Assembly: GCA_021819725.1 (NCBI GenBank)
Contig: JAKAQR010000004.1
Coordinates: 1 to 64,000 of the forward strand
DNA: 64,000 bases
Direction of reading: 5' to 3'
DNA from: Actinomycetes bacterium
GTDB taxonomy: Bacteria > Actinomycetota > Acidimicrobiia > Acidimicrobiales > Acidimicrobiaceae
In this document: one piece after another, positions 8,337-18,061 of the stretch
Numbering within the stretch: position 1 is the first letter of the stretch
How the letters are laid out: each line of letters starts with the position of its first letter
Notes under the pieces: model-generated
Seen by the model: only the letters and a program-made list of their open reading frames with translations
Database searches by the model: none
What the model was told of the DNA's origin: nothing
Translations under genes and position numbers: made by a program

Positions 8337-9720
8337 GGGAACCTCCAATCAAAGGGAAGGCCAGCCCCTCAAGGGCCGCCGCCAAAGAAGCACCATCCGT
8401 TGGTACCACCTCAACCTCGCGGGGCAATTCACGTGCATCGAGGCCATCGATAAATCTTCCCTCGCTGAGACAGATATCCGGCAACAGTAGTCGATCCACA
8501 TCCACATCCGCGATAGCTCGAGCGACATCCTCACCACTCATGAGCCCAGTCACCGCAATATTGCCCCCAAAGAATTCGTTGCGCACCTCTATGACATCAA
8601 CTGGCAGATGTCCGCCATCTGAGAGTATCCGTTCGAGCGCAAGTTTTCCATACACCGAGGTGATGATCGCCATCGACAGCGAGCCCTTTGTACGACGCTC
8701 CCCAAAACCCTTCGAGCGAAAGCGGACCGAGCGGTAGCCGAGGGCTGGAGCTCCATCGATGGAGGCAAAAAACCCCGAATGACTCACCGCCTTCGATCGT
8801 TCGCGAAGGAGGAATTCGCGTTCAAAAGCCCTTGTCACCCCTACCCCATTCTCTAGTTGCTCGAAGTTCTCATAGGTCGACGGAATCGGAAACTCCACTT
8901 CACCTAAGAGATAGAACTCGTCCGAACAGTAAAACAGCGTTTTCCCAAGCATCGCCCGGGCAACGGCTGCATACTCCTCGACGGTCGCAATAGCTTCTTG
9001 CGCCTCTGTCTTGGTCATCGGACGCATTCTTGGTTCCTTGGTATACTTCGAGACCCCCAGCGGCACGACGCCGACCGAGGCCAGTTTTGGGAACTGCAAC
9101 AAAATATCGGTCAACGTTGCACGCAGATGGTCCCCGTCGTTGATGTCCGGTGCAAGAACAATCTGCCCATGGACAGTGACACCTGCATCAAGAAGATGCT
9201 CCAACCATCGAAGGGAGGTTGCCCCACGCCGGTTGCGCAACATCTCCGACCGCAACAAGGGGTCTGTGGTATGGATGGAGACATACAACGGACTCAACCG
9301 TTCGGTGATAACACGTTCGAAATCGGCTTCAGTAAAACGAGTTAGTGTCGTAAAGTTGCCGTAGAGGAAAGAGAGTCGGTAGTCATCGTCTTTGACATAG
9401 AGCGTACGCCGGAGGCCCTTTGGAAGTTGATAGATAAAACAAAATTCACAGTGATTGTCACAGGTTCGGACCTTATCAAAGAGAGCATCTGAGATCTCCA
9501 TACCAACTAACGTGCCCGCAGGCTTGTCGATCGGGAGCTCTAGTTCAAGACCGGAACGCTCGATGGTGACGATAGGATCCGGGCCATCGACAAGCTGCTG
9601 ATAGTCGATGATATCCCTCGGAGGGACACCATTGACTGCGACGAGGGCATCGCCGGCGACGACCCCTCCTCGCTCCGCGGGGGAGCCTGGAGAAACACGG
9701 AGAATCGAGGGGTGAGGCAT
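8329..9720 (-). CDS. PDZ/radical-SAM DUF512 family protein
   Basis: About 463 aa from ATG 9720. An N-terminal PDZ-like domain (SPGSPAERGGVVAGDALVAVNG) is followed by a radical-SAM-like CxxxCxxC cluster (C87, C91, C94 in CDNHCEFCF) and a C-terminal DUF512 region (about 300-440). This is the family often filed as putative FeS oxidoreductase TIGR03279, typically next to der. Its reaction is unknown. An open frame continues upstream to 9903, but that would run across the whole ispH promoter and into ispH, so the shorter start is preferred. It lies head-to-head with ispH. Confidence 0.87.
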   Translation of the reverse strand: MPHPSILRVSPGSPAERGGVVAGDALVAVNGVPPRDIIDYQQLVDGPDPIVTIERSGLELELPIDKPAGTLVGMEISDALFDKVRTCDNHCEFCFIYQLPKGLRRTLYVKDDDYRLSFLYGNFTTLTRFTEADFERVITERLSPLYVSIHTTDPLLRSEMLRNRRGATSLRWLEHLLDAGVTVHGQIVLAPDINDGDHLRATLTDILLQFPKLASVGVVPLGVSKYTKEPRMRPMTKTEAQEAIATVEEYAAVARAMLGKTLFYCSDEFYLLGEVEFPIPSTYENFEQLENGVGVTRAFEREFLLRERSKAVSHSGFFASIDGAPALGYRSVRFRSKGFGERRTKGSLSMAIITSVYGKLALERILSDGGHLPVDVIEVRNEFFGGNIAVTGLMSGEDVARAIADVDVDRLLLPDICLSEGRFIDGLDARELPREVEVVPTDGASLAAALEGLAFPLIGGSRG

Positions 9721-9783
9721 ACAGGACCAGCCTAAAGGGTGCGACTCGGTTTCAACGGCAATCCCAGGTGTTTCGATCCCGCC

Positions 9784-9789
9784 TAGACT
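9784..9789 (+). promoter_or_regulatory. -10 box of leaderless ispH promoter
   Basis: TAGACT is followed after 7 bases by the ispH GTG at 9797. A GAGGAGA stretch abuts the start codon too closely to serve as a normal ribosome binding site, which fits a leaderless transcript. Confidence 0.4.
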
Positions 9790-9796
9790 GAGGAGA

Positions 9797-10855
9797 GTGA
9801 GGGTAGAAAAGGTCATTTTGGCATCCCCGCGTGGATTCTGCGCAGGCGTCGAGAAGGCGATCAACGCCCTGGCTTGGATGGTCCGTATCTTCCCACCCCC
9901 CATCTACTGTTATCATGAGATTGTTCATAACAAGCTGGTAGTCGAGACCTTCACGAGAGTCGGCGTCATCTTCGTCCAAGACATCGCCGATGTCCCCAAA
10001 GGTTCGCCGATCATGCTCAGCGCACATGGATCAGCCCCGGGGGTCATTGAGGATGCCCGTAGGCAGGATGGAACCGTGATCGACGCGGTCTGCCCACTGG
10101 TGACCAAGGTCCACCACGAGATTCGCACGCGTGCCAAGAAGGGGTATCGTATTGTCTACATCGGCCATCGCGGTCATGAAGAGGCGGTCGGTGCTATCGC
10201 TGAGGCACCAGGCTCGGTTGACTTCGTTGAGACAAGCGCCGACGTCGATGCACTCGCCAAAGATGATCGCCCGATCGCCCTATTGGCACAAACCACCCTT
10301 GCGGTTCCGGAGTGGAGCGCACTGGCCGACCAAGCAAAGGAGCATCTTGGCGAGGTGTGGATGCCAGGTCGCTCGGATCTGTGTTATGCGACCACCAACC
10401 GACAAGCTGCGGTTAGCGCCATTGCTCCTCGCGTCGATACCCTCATCGTGATCGGCTCCGAGAACTCATCGAACACGCGCGCACTTGAGCGAGTCGCCAG
10501 GAGTCATGGCGTCGCCAACGTGCTGCGGATCAACTCAGAGATGGAACTACCTGACGATCTGACTGGGATCGTCGGCATCACCGCCGGTGCCTCGGCGGCT
10601 GAGGATGTCGTCGCGCGCGTCGTCGATCGGCTTGCGCCAGTTGAGGGCTGCGAGGTCGTCACCTCAACCGTCGAGGAGGAGTTCTTCCCAGCTCCACCCG
10701 AATTACGAGAGTTACTCAGCGGACTCACCGCGGCAGCGGCGCTCCTTCTTGACAAAGACCTACCACCTGAGGTTGGACGACACGACTCCGCCCGCGATGC
10801 GCTTGAGGACCTTACCAATGAGCCCGCTTGGTCGCCCGAACGATCACCCACCTAG
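9797..10855 (+). CDS. ispH: 4-hydroxy-3-methylbut-2-enyl diphosphate reductase
   Basis: The last enzyme of the MEP isoprenoid pathway; it reduces HMBPP to IPP and DMAPP with a [4Fe-4S] cluster. 352 aa, slightly longer than the E. coli enzyme because of a C-terminal extension. The three cluster cysteines are present: C15 (RGFCAGV), C99 (DAVCPLV) and C196 (LCYATTNRQ). So are the histidines around YCYHEIVHN and AHG and the GHEEAVG segment holding the catalytic glutamate. GTG 9797 places RGFCAG at the usual distance from the N-terminus. Transcribed away from its usual neighbours der, cmk and plsC. Confidence 0.96.
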   Translation: MRVEKVILASPRGFCAGVEKAINALAWMVRIFPPPIYCYHEIVHNKLVVETFTRVGVIFVQDIADVPKGSPIMLSAHGSAPGVIEDARRQDGTVIDAVCPLVTKVHHEIRTRAKKGYRIVYIGHRGHEEAVGAIAEAPGSVDFVETSADVDALAKDDRPIALLAQTTLAVPEWSALADQAKEHLGEVWMPGRSDLCYATTNRQAAVSAIAPRVDTLIVIGSENSSNTRALERVARSHGVANVLRINSEMELPDDLTGIVGITAGASAAEDVVARVVDRLAPVEGCEVVTSTVEEEFFPAPPELRELLSGLTAAAALLLDKDLPPEVGRHDSARDALEDLTNEPAWSPERSPT

Positions 10856-11003
10856 GTCATAGGATCCGTACCAGCGGCGGCCTATCGATCGACGCCTTCC
10901 ATGGTCAACCCTCAGCCGCATGATGCCCATGCTCGATGACCACAGGCGTCCAACGGTCGCCGGGAGATCTTGCCACGTCCTCGCTGCTCCCCCTAAGCGT
11001 TTT

Positions 11004-11702
11004 CTAGAGCGTCGAACGCAGCCGGACCCGCTCATGCTCAGCCTGAGTGCGCAGTCGATTCAACTCCGACCTCAGCTGTTCGGTCAGTCTGGTAATCTCC
11101 GAGCGGCGTACCCTCGCGGTGGAGACGTTGCCCGAACGCACTGACAGCGGCATCAGCGAGGCACCCACCTCGATCGCGATGGGTGCAGGATAGATGAGCC
11201 TGGCGCCCACCGGCATCGCCTGTTCAGAACCAGCAATACCGACAGGGACAATGGGCACCATGGCCTTGAGTGCCAGATAGGAGGCTCCCTCTTCGAGATC
11301 CTCCACCATGGCACCTCTACGGCGTGTTCCCTCAGGAAAGACCACGAGACTCGATCCAGAGAGGAGCGCTGCCTGGGCAATCTCCACCGCATCGCGGTCG
11401 GTGCCGTCCCGGTCAACAGGAAAGCCACCGAGAAGCCGCAAAAGTTTGGCGAAGATCGGATTGGAAAAGATGCCCGATTTAGCCATGTACGTCATCGGAT
11501 CACGGGTGATAGAGCCGACCAACAGCGTATCGATATTCGAACGATGCGTGGGTGCCAGGATATAGGGAGGCTTTGGCATCGGAGTCTCATAATGCACCGT
11601 CGCCAACCAGAAATGGCGATTCCAGCCCTCCACGGTTCGCTGTGCCCCCTGATAGAAGCGCCGCTCGAAGGCAGATGGTGCGATGTAGCGCGTTCGATCC
11701 AT
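11004..11702 (-). CDS. 1-acylglycerol-3-phosphate acyltransferase (PlsC-like)
   Basis: A 232-aa phospholipid acyltransferase that would convert lysophosphatidate to phosphatidate at the membrane. The catalytic HxxxxD motif is THRSNIDTLL (H53, D58), the acceptor-binding motif is VVFPEGTRRRG (about 120), and the later VPIVPVGI block is present. There is no obvious membrane helix; such enzymes bind peripherally. The ATG overlaps the cmk stop (TAATG), so the two genes are translationally coupled. cmk-plsC is a common actinobacterial arrangement. Confidence 0.9.
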   Translation of the reverse strand: MDRTRYIAPSAFERRFYQGAQRTVEGWNRHFWLATVHYETPMPKPPYILAPTHRSNIDTLLVGSITRDPMTYMAKSGIFSNPIFAKLLRLLGGFPVDRDGTDRDAVEIAQAALLSGSSLVVFPEGTRRRGAMVEDLEEGASYLALKAMVPIVPVGIAGSEQAMPVGARLIYPAPIAIEVGASLMPLSVRSGNVSTARVRRSEITRLTEQLRSELNRLRTQAEHERVRLRSTL

Positions 11703-12352
11703 TAGCTTGGGGCCTCGACAGAGGCGCGCTCTGACTGGAGAGCCACGAGGCGAGCCATGCGCTCGACCAGGACTTCGATTGGTTCATCCGAGTTATCCAC
11801 CAGAAATGCGTCACGAGCCATCCTCAACGGCGCATCACGACGTACTGAGTCCTTTCGATCGCGATCGATCAACTCCAACCCCTCCTCCGGCCGCCGCTCG
11901 ATGCGGATCTGTTGGCGCGCGACAAGATAGAACTTGCAGATCGCCTCGGGCCATACTACCGATCCGATATCACGACCCTCCACGACGCACGAGCCGAGGC
12001 TACTGATCTGCGCCCGCTCCAGCTCCAAGATACGCCGTCGTACCGTAGAGTCCGCTGCGACCAGTGAGAGGATCTGCTGGACCATCGGTAAACGCAGCTC
12101 CTCGCCGAGATAACCGTCATCAAGCAGAGCACGATCCCCTTTGACGGTGATCCGGTGATGATCAAACCAATCCTCCACAGAACCGGGCTCCAATCGATCT
12201 TCGCTGAGGACAGGCGCCAGGCCCCAGGCGGCGACCCGAAAAAAAAGTCCTGTCGACAACATCGGCACAGCAAGACGTTCTGCGAGCCGCGAAGCGATAG
12301 TCGACTTTCCTGAACCCCCTGGTCCGTCGATGGCAACAATTGCCATCGTCAC
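11702..12352 (-). CDS. cmk: Cytidylate kinase
   Basis: A 216-aa CMP/dCMP kinase supplying CDP. It has a P-loop near the N-terminus (GPGGSGKST), the CMP-binding segment that is long in bacterial Cmk, the catalytic VVEGRDIGSVV motif (about 120-130) and a C-terminal arginine-rich LID (RDRKDSVRRDAPL). Start taken at GTG 12352; the in-frame ATG two codons later is equally possible. First gene of the cmk-plsC unit, head-to-head with htpX. Confidence 0.95.
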   Translation of the reverse strand: MTMAIVAIDGPGGSGKSTIASRLAERLAVPMLSTGLFFRVAAWGLAPVLSEDRLEPGSVEDWFDHHRITVKGDRALLDDGYLGEELRLPMVQQILSLVAADSTVRRRILELERAQISSLGSCVVEGRDIGSVVWPEAICKFYLVARQQIRIERRPEEGLELIDRDRKDSVRRDAPLRMARDAFLVDNSDEPIEVLVERMARLVALQSERASVEAPS

Positions 12353-12405
12353 TATGACCAGACTTCCTGAATACGTCGGCCAGAACCCACTTCTACCTTT
12401 CGCCT

Positions 12406-12438
12406 ACCAGCTGCTAGAATAGCAGGAAGAGAGCTGGT
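12406..12438. promoter_or_regulatory. Nested dyad in the cmk-htpX divergent region
   Basis: CTGCTA-GAA-TAGCAG sits inside a wider ACCAGCT/AGCTGGT pairing. It could be an operator for either divergent gene or a structure in the htpX leader (htpX starts about 100 bases downstream). TAGAAT at 12415-12420 could be a -10 box. No regulator can be named. Confidence 0.35.
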
Positions 12439-12539
12439 GAGGCACCTCTTCGTCAAGGATGAAGCGGAGCTTCTCGTTGGTTGTGTGAGCAAACCTACTG
12501 CAGGTGAACGGAAGGCGAAAGATCCAAGAAAGGTGATCA

Positions 12540-13499
12540 ATGGCGGAATCTCGATATGTAAAGGATAGAGGGTTAAGTGCTCGCATGGCATTCACGATCT
12601 TTCTTCTTGGGCTCGTCTACGTTCTCTTTTTTGGGCTCTTGATCGCGGTTGGTGTTGGCGCCATCACGGTCGTGATCATCGCCGTCGCCCTGCTCGTGGC
12701 GCAGCTCTACTTCTCAGACCGCATTGCGCTCTTTGGGATGCATGGTCACATCGTCACCCAGGAACAGGCACCCGAGCTTTACCAGATCGTTGCCCGACTC
12801 ACCACTTTGGCCGACATGCCGATGCCAAAGATCGCCATCTCTGAACTCGACGTCCCCAATGCCTTCGCCACCGGACGGAGCCCCAAGAACGCAGTGGTGT
12901 GTGTCACCCGTGGCCTGATGCGTCGACTACCCCCGCAAGAGCTCGAGGCCGTCTTGTCGCATGAACTCAGCCATATCGCGCATCGGGACGTTGTGGTGAT
13001 GACGATCGCTTCCTTCCTCGGCGTACTCGCCGGCCTGCTGACCCGATTGATGTTCTACTCTGAAATCTTTGGTGGCATGATGGGAGGAGGCTACGGTGGC
13101 GGGCGTGGCCGTGGAGGAGGTCGTGGCAACGGTGGGGGAAATATTATCGCCATCGAGATGACGATCATGCTGATCTCGGCAGTCGTGTATGCCATCAGTT
13201 TCTTGCTCATCAGTGCTCTCTCTCGCTATCGCGAATTAGCCGCTGACCGCGCAGGAGCCATCCTGATTGGGCGCCCAGCAGCCTTGAAATCAGCGCTTCT
13301 CCGCATCTCTGGAACAATGGGGCAAATCCCTACCAAAGACCTGCGCACCGCACAGGCCTTTAACGCCTTTTTCTTCACCCCAGCCATCAACCCCCGCAAT
13401 CCATCGCTCGCCTCTGGACTCTTTGCCACCCACCCCAGTATCGAAAAGCGCATCGCACAGCTCGACGAACTCGATCGGGAACTCGGGAAAGCGGAATAG
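12540..13499 (+). CDS. htpX: Membrane zinc metalloprotease HtpX
   Basis: A 319-aa M48-family membrane protease that degrades misfolded membrane proteins. Two N-terminal transmembrane helices (about 18-56) precede the catalytic site HELSH (141-145); a second pair of membrane segments lies near 155-172 and 205-228; the third zinc ligand E232 is in RYRELAADRAG. A glycine-rich insert (about 180-200, GGGYGGGRGRGGGRG) between the last helices is longer than in E. coli HtpX. The start is supported by an AAAGGTGATCA leader. pspAB follows two bases later, so membrane stress control is likely shared. Confidence 0.94.
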   Translation: MAESRYVKDRGLSARMAFTIFLLGLVYVLFFGLLIAVGVGAITVVIIAVALLVAQLYFSDRIALFGMHGHIVTQEQAPELYQIVARLTTLADMPMPKIAISELDVPNAFATGRSPKNAVVCVTRGLMRRLPPQELEAVLSHELSHIAHRDVVVMTIASFLGVLAGLLTRLMFYSEIFGGMMGGGYGGGRGRGGGRGNGGGNIIAIEMTIMLISAVVYAISFLLISALSRYRELAADRAGAILIGRPAALKSALLRISGTMGQIPTKDLRTAQAFNAFFFTPAINPRNPSLASGLFATHPSIEKRIAQLDELDRELGKAE

Positions 13500-13500
13500 C

Positions 13501-14070
13501 GTGGGTTTCTTTGCTACCATTTTGGGTAAATCCAAGCAGGTCAATGCAAACCTTGACTCAATCTTTGCCCTGTCGAGTGCCGCCATCACGCTCCAAGTGT
13601 CAGCGAACCTTGTACCCACCATGCAGGCGGCCGTGGTCTTCAAGCCGGCCTCCGGGGCGGCGTTCGCCAACACCGAATCCGAGTTCCAAGACGTTCTCAA
13701 GGAGATGTCCGACGTCAAGATCTCACTCTCAACCGACTCCTATGGATACCGTTGGGTCGTGATCAACGGCGACGACCTGGAGACCGTCGTAACCGCCTCT
13801 CATGCAGTGAACCGCAGTCTTGAGGACCACGGCTTCTCACCGCAGCTCCTCTGTTCGCTCTACCCCTTTCAGGACACGAAGGATCAGAGCATGGTCTACT
13901 GGGTCTATCTCTATAAGCGTGGAACGTTCTATCCCTTCGTACCCCTCGCTCACGAACGTCGCGACAACGAAAAGGAACTCTCCCTGAAGGCAATTGTCGG
14001 TACCGACCTCCCAGTGGAGACCGACATACAGCGGTGGTTTCCTCTTTGGGATATACCGATTCACCCCTAG
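13501..14070 (+). CDS. pspAB: PspA-associated protein PspAB
   Basis: 189 aa starting at GTG 13501, one base after the htpX stop, beginning MGFFATILGKSKQVNANLD. It matches the actinobacterial PspAB family, named for linkage to the phage-shock protein PspA and usually found beside htpX. It is soluble, with no membrane helix or recognised catalytic motif. The partnership with HtpX suggests envelope stress, but the molecular role is unknown. No pspA is visible here. Confidence 0.82.
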   Translation: MGFFATILGKSKQVNANLDSIFALSSAAITLQVSANLVPTMQAAVVFKPASGAAFANTESEFQDVLKEMSDVKISLSTDSYGYRWVVINGDDLETVVTASHAVNRSLEDHGFSPQLLCSLYPFQDTKDQSMVYWVYLYKRGTFYPFVPLAHERRDNEKELSLKAIVGTDLPVETDIQRWFPLWDIPIHP

Positions 14071-14490
14071 CACCACATCAGTCCAAAACCGTAGCTATCG
14101 CTCACGCGGGATCACCATCACTTTGAATCGATGGCGCATGCTCGCATCATTCTCATGGCGCGTGACCGCTCCCTCAGGAGGACGAGTCGACCGAGCGCAT
14201 CACAGTACAGCCAACCGCGGCGATCCACGGGCCCAGCGATCCCTGGCACACGGACTGTTTCAGGTTAACAACAGTGACGAAATTCCTTTTAAGGGCCCTC
14301 GCCGCCGGTCTGCCTAGTTCCAGACTCACAATCTGCGTTGATGTCCCTGCCGCACTACTGCCCTCCACCACCAAGTAATTCGTAGGTAGAATACCGATGT
14401 TACTGCCGTCATGACCACTACTCCTTGAGCAACCATACCGAAGACAAAACAGCGGTGATGGATCAGGTAGATACGATCGACAGGTGCAGA
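14071..14490. other. Gene-poor 420-bp stretch
   Basis: Lies between convergent pspAB and the GGDEF-EAL gene. Short frames exist on both strands (for example 14174-14374 minus), but none has a convincing start signal or a recognised motif. No strong terminator hairpin was found by eye. Confidence 0.5.
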
Positions 14491-16929
14491 CTAAGCAGAT
14501 AATCCACCAGAACGATTGAATACGCTATGTTTATCTACCAGTCTCACGAGTTCCTCTCGTGGCACTGGTTTTGAATACAGATAGCCTTGCATGTACTCGC
14601 AGCCCAGCTCAGCCAACCGTCGGGCCTGTTGTATGGTCTCAACACCCTCTGCGATAACATCCATGTTGAGCCCATTAGCGATAGCGATGATAGCTGTCAC
14701 CAACGTATCTGATACCGATACACCGCCACCGAGCGTCTCAACGAACGACCGATCAATTTTAAGCAAATCGACGGGTAACGTCCGCAAGTACGCTAGAGAA
14801 GAGTATTCAGTCCCGAAATCATCAAGGGCAACACGCACCCCTCGACTGCGTAACTTCTGTAGTTGCCCATCCGTCATCGTAAGATCACTCATGAGCGATG
14901 ATTCAGTGATTTCGACACAAACTGCCTCACCGTCGAGGCGCGACTCCCTCAAAGCAGCGACCAGCAAAATGTCAATCCTATCCCTGCGGAACTGTTCGAC
15001 CGAGAGGTTGACGTTCAGACGTGCACGTGCGAGAGCTGGGTGAGATGCTCTGATGGTGACGAGGTCTTTAACCGCGTTGACAAGAACCCATCTACCAATG
15101 TCAATGATCGCGCCGGTCTGTTCAGCGAGCTTGATGAACTGGTCCGGGGCCAGAACCCCATGCTTTGGGTGGCGCCACCTGACGAGAGCTTCAACGGCCA
15201 CAATAGTATTTGACTTCATGTCGACAATAGGATGATATACCAGGAAGAGTTCTTCTTGGCGAACCGCGTTATGCAGATCGACTTCGAGATCCGCATGGGC
15301 CTCTACTGACTTACGAATACTATCAGTGAACACCGCAATGGAACTGGGACTGCTGGACTTCGCTTCATACATTGCAAGATCCGCATTCTCTATGAGTCTC
15401 TGGACATCCAATGTGGAATCGATGGTAGCGATCTCTATCCCCACCGCAGCTGAGATACGATAGACCGACTGATGGACATTGATCGTCCTCCCAAGTGCTT
15501 CGGTGATGTTCGCAGCTATCGTTATCGCATCTGATGCGTCAGCAATATCTCTTTCGATGACGACAAACTCATCGCCGCCCATTCTGAACACTGCGCCAGT
15601 TTTACTACAGGAGGCTTCTAGACGCTGCGCAACTTCACGTAATACAGCATCACCACCGCTGTGACCCAGCGTATCATTAAGCATTTTGAAACGGTCGAGA
15701 TCAATAAAAAAAATAGCAATTTTAATACCATAATAACGGCTATTAGCCTCATCAACAAGCGCACTAATATATTCATCAAGGTACTTTCGATTACCAAGCC
15801 CGGTTAAATAGTCATGAGTGGATTGATAGTGGAGCCGCCGCTGGGCGTCATCTGACTCTCCCAGTGCGGAAGACAATCTGATGAGCGCAAGGAGTGCGAC
15901 CACAAAAGCCAACCCACCAAGTATGTTCCGAGTGAAAGTAGTCTCGTTAGGAGCAAGCAAGAGAATTGGCATCGCGAGAAAACTCACCCCTATTATGACT
16001 AGTCTTGGAATGAGACGAGGATTACGGTTTACAGATGATGGTTCTGTAAGTGTATGTACAGTAGGATCGACCGTCATTAAGATGAATGTCAATAATGAAA
16101 CCGAATACGGTAGGTTCATTAATCCGAAGGAGAGATTGATCCGATGAACCTCATCCAGCAAATAGAGAGCGTCTCCAATGAACATCGAACACATCGTAAG
16201 TAACAATAAGACATCAGTGGTTGTCAGCCGCCTCTGTAGCAGCAGCTCAATTCGCACCGTCAAGGATACCAAGACGGCCGACAGAGTAGGGTATATTGCC
16301 AGCACGATGATCACTCGAAGTGAAATATGTTGGTTAGCCAGTGGACTGATAATAAAAGCCCATGCGATTCCGAATATCAGCACTCCGGTCATGAGGGTTT
16401 CGATGATCGCACCATTGCGATTTGCTTTCGGTCCCTCCTGTATTTTAAGAATCCCACTCAACACGATCACTAGGAGCACGTATCCTGAGAGGGAGACCAC
16501 GCTGGGCAACCAAGGCCGATTCGGCGTGAGATTACCGAAGGAGTGCAAGAGTGCCCGTAACGCGGATCCGATCATGAACATAACGAGCGATGTTGCTATG
16601 AGCACCCAGACCCATACTTGGTTTGGTCGGTAACGCAGTACATACCGGATGATACTGGCTAGCGTAACGATTCCTAAGAGCGTATAGGCAAGTGTCATTT
16701 CAATGTGGAGGAATTCGAGAGATTCGATCAGCACCCATAGGGTGATGAAACCCAGGGCAGCAGGCCGCTTCAGGAGATTACGGGCCTCGTCAGAAACCAG
16801 CGACTGGGGATACTTGCGGGCGATCCATTGCGGAAGCTTTGCATGAGGGTCTTCGCCAGTCGCTTGATGCTGTCTTGCAATGGGGCACATAAGTATTCCA
16901 TCGGCAGCCTGCGTCAGGCGCTTAAGCAA
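14491..16929 (-). CDS. Membrane-bound GGDEF-EAL protein (c-di-GMP turnover)
   Basis: 812 aa. A cytosolic N-terminus of about 45 residues is followed by roughly nine hydrophobic helices (about 50-355) forming a membrane sensor of unknown ligand, then a GGDEF domain and an EAL domain. The cyclase site is intact (FRMGGDEFVVIER), and the phosphodiesterase signature is intact (AVEALVRWRHP, ALDDFGTEYSSLAYL, KIDRSFV, VIAEGVET). Both activities are therefore possible; net output cannot be predicted. The gene is AT-richer than the core genes to its left. Its 5' end is about 77 bp from the IS1595-type insertion, which may affect its promoter. Confidence 0.93.
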   Translation of the reverse strand: MLKRLTQAADGILMCPIARQHQATGEDPHAKLPQWIARKYPQSLVSDEARNLLKRPAALGFITLWVLIESLEFLHIEMTLAYTLLGIVTLASIIRYVLRYRPNQVWVWVLIATSLVMFMIGSALRALLHSFGNLTPNRPWLPSVVSLSGYVLLVIVLSGILKIQEGPKANRNGAIIETLMTGVLIFGIAWAFIISPLANQHISLRVIIVLAIYPTLSAVLVSLTVRIELLLQRRLTTTDVLLLLTMCSMFIGDALYLLDEVHRINLSFGLMNLPYSVSLLTFILMTVDPTVHTLTEPSSVNRNPRLIPRLVIIGVSFLAMPILLLAPNETTFTRNILGGLAFVVALLALIRLSSALGESDDAQRRLHYQSTHDYLTGLGNRKYLDEYISALVDEANSRYYGIKIAIFFIDLDRFKMLNDTLGHSGGDAVLREVAQRLEASCSKTGAVFRMGGDEFVVIERDIADASDAITIAANITEALGRTINVHQSVYRISAAVGIEIATIDSTLDVQRLIENADLAMYEAKSSSPSSIAVFTDSIRKSVEAHADLEVDLHNAVRQEELFLVYHPIVDMKSNTIVAVEALVRWRHPKHGVLAPDQFIKLAEQTGAIIDIGRWVLVNAVKDLVTIRASHPALARARLNVNLSVEQFRRDRIDILLVAALRESRLDGEAVCVEITESSLMSDLTMTDGQLQKLRSRGVRVALDDFGTEYSSLAYLRTLPVDLLKIDRSFVETLGGGVSVSDTLVTAIIAIANGLNMDVIAEGVETIQQARRLAELGCEYMQGYLYSKPVPREELVRLVDKHSVFNRSGGLSA

Positions 16930-17005
16930 CCCTTCAGCGTCCTTGCACTGCCGATGCTCTCCTGAAGTCCATGGTCAACAAAACCCCGTCGTTCTGCGTA
17001 TGCTA

Positions 17006-17013
17006 TTGCACAT
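17006..17013. repeat. Target-site duplication, left copy
   Basis: TTGCACAT, exactly repeated at 18062-18069 on the other side of the element. Eight bases is the duplication length known for IS1595-family transposition. Confidence 0.9.
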
Positions 17014-17031
17014 AAGGGATATCCATCTGAG
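17014..17031 (+). repeat. IS1595-type terminal inverted repeat, left
   Basis: AAGGGATATCCATCTGAG, the perfect inverse of 18044-18061. Confidence 0.93.
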
Positions 17032-18026
17032 CCGGCTCCTGGTCAGGGGGCCGATCTCCAGGGGTGTTCTGCGTGAGGCCGGTCGAAGGTCGGCGGATGC
17101 CCTCGTCTCCACGGCGGCACCTTCTTCGACTTGGAGCTGGCGGTAGCGCACCGGGTCGTGGTCGACAGCGAGCTCGAGCAGTCGGTAGAAGAGGAGCCCC
17201 CGACTCGTCAAGCGTCGGCGATTGAAGCGCAAAGACCCGCTCGTTGAGGTAGTTCGAGAGATAAGCCTCGTCGAAGCGACCCTGATGAGTGCTCGCGAGC
17301 CACCGTTTGGCGAGCGAGGCAACCCGATGCACACCCGGGAGCACGACGTGGGCGGGCTGCCCACTGCGCTTGACATTGATCGGCTTGTGGACGTAGCGGT
17401 CTCGGATGGCTGGCGGATAGCTCGACCAGGTATCAGTGACGATCAACGATCCCTCTTCGACGTTCTCGGTGACGAAACGCTCGAACGAGGCCGCAGACGC
17501 GTCGGTGAGTACTTCCATGCGGCACCGACCGAACCCTCGGAGCTCGACGGCCACGCCGACCAGGACCTTCTTGCCCTTCTGCTGGCCGCCACGAAGCCCG
17601 GGCTCTTCGCCACCGAAGTAGGTCTCGTCAACTTCGACGGTGCCGGTGAGCCGGTCGCGTCCGGGACGGACAAGCACCGAGCGGAGTCGGTGCAACATCG
17701 CCCAGGCCGTCTGGTAGGAGCCGAACTCAAGGATCCGCTGCAGGCTCTGTGCCGAGACCCCGTCCTTTACCGTCGCGAACTGCCAGCACACCGTGAACGG
17801 CGTCGGTCGAACAGCGTACCTGCCGTCACGGCCGTGCGCCGGTGGCAGCTGGCGCACTTGAAGCCCCCCCGGCCACGACCCAGTCACTCAGGTTCTCGCA
17901 CTGCGGGCAGACGAAGCCCTCCGGCCAGCGCAGCCACGCGAGGTAGTCAGCATCGGTCTCGAACCACGACTGGAACTCGCCGGTCGAGCGTGGGTAGTGC
18001 ACTCCCGCTTTGCGATGGGCGACCAT
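17020..18026 (-). pseudogene. IS1595-family transposase, frameshifted
   Basis: The N-terminal part (from about 18026) carries YPRSTGEFQSWF and the zinc-ribbon start RWPEGFVCPQC. The frame is then lost at a run of seven G on the coding strand (about 17867); five or eight would keep it. The rest continues in another frame: PFTVCWQFATVKDGVSAQSL, then DDE-type elements VEVDETYFGG and VTDTWSSYP, then a further shift before FNRRRLTSRGLLFYRLLE. A small deletion near GTLFDR also seems likely. With at least two shifts a functional product is improbable, unless the poly-G run is a slippage site. Confidence 0.88.
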
Positions 18027-18043
18027 GGCTCCAACATAGTCCA

Positions 18044-18061
18044 CTCAGATGGATATCCCTT
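18044..18061 (-). repeat. IS1595-type terminal inverted repeat, right
   Basis: CTCAGATGGATATCCCTT, the perfect inverse of the left end. Confidence 0.93.

Larger units (their letters stand above)
17014..18061 (-). mobile_element. IS1595-family insertion sequence, 1048 bp
   Basis: Bounded by perfect 18-bp terminal inverted repeats (17014-17031 and 18044-18061, AAGGGATATCCATCTGAG) and flanked by a perfect 8-bp direct repeat. It is clearly GC-richer than the DNA around it. The single transposase gene inside is broken, so the element can no longer move by itself. Perfect ends and target duplication indicate a fairly recent insertion. Confidence 0.95.

Noticed and set aside
9721..9903. Longer N-terminus for the PDZ/radical-SAM protein
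   Set aside because: It would cross the entire divergent promoter region and overlap ispH; the ATG at 9720 directly precedes the PDZ domain.
14174..14374. Minus-strand 66-codon frame after pspAB
   Set aside because: No ribosome binding site, no recognisable motif, and stops in the same region in relatives cannot be checked; left as gene-poor DNA.
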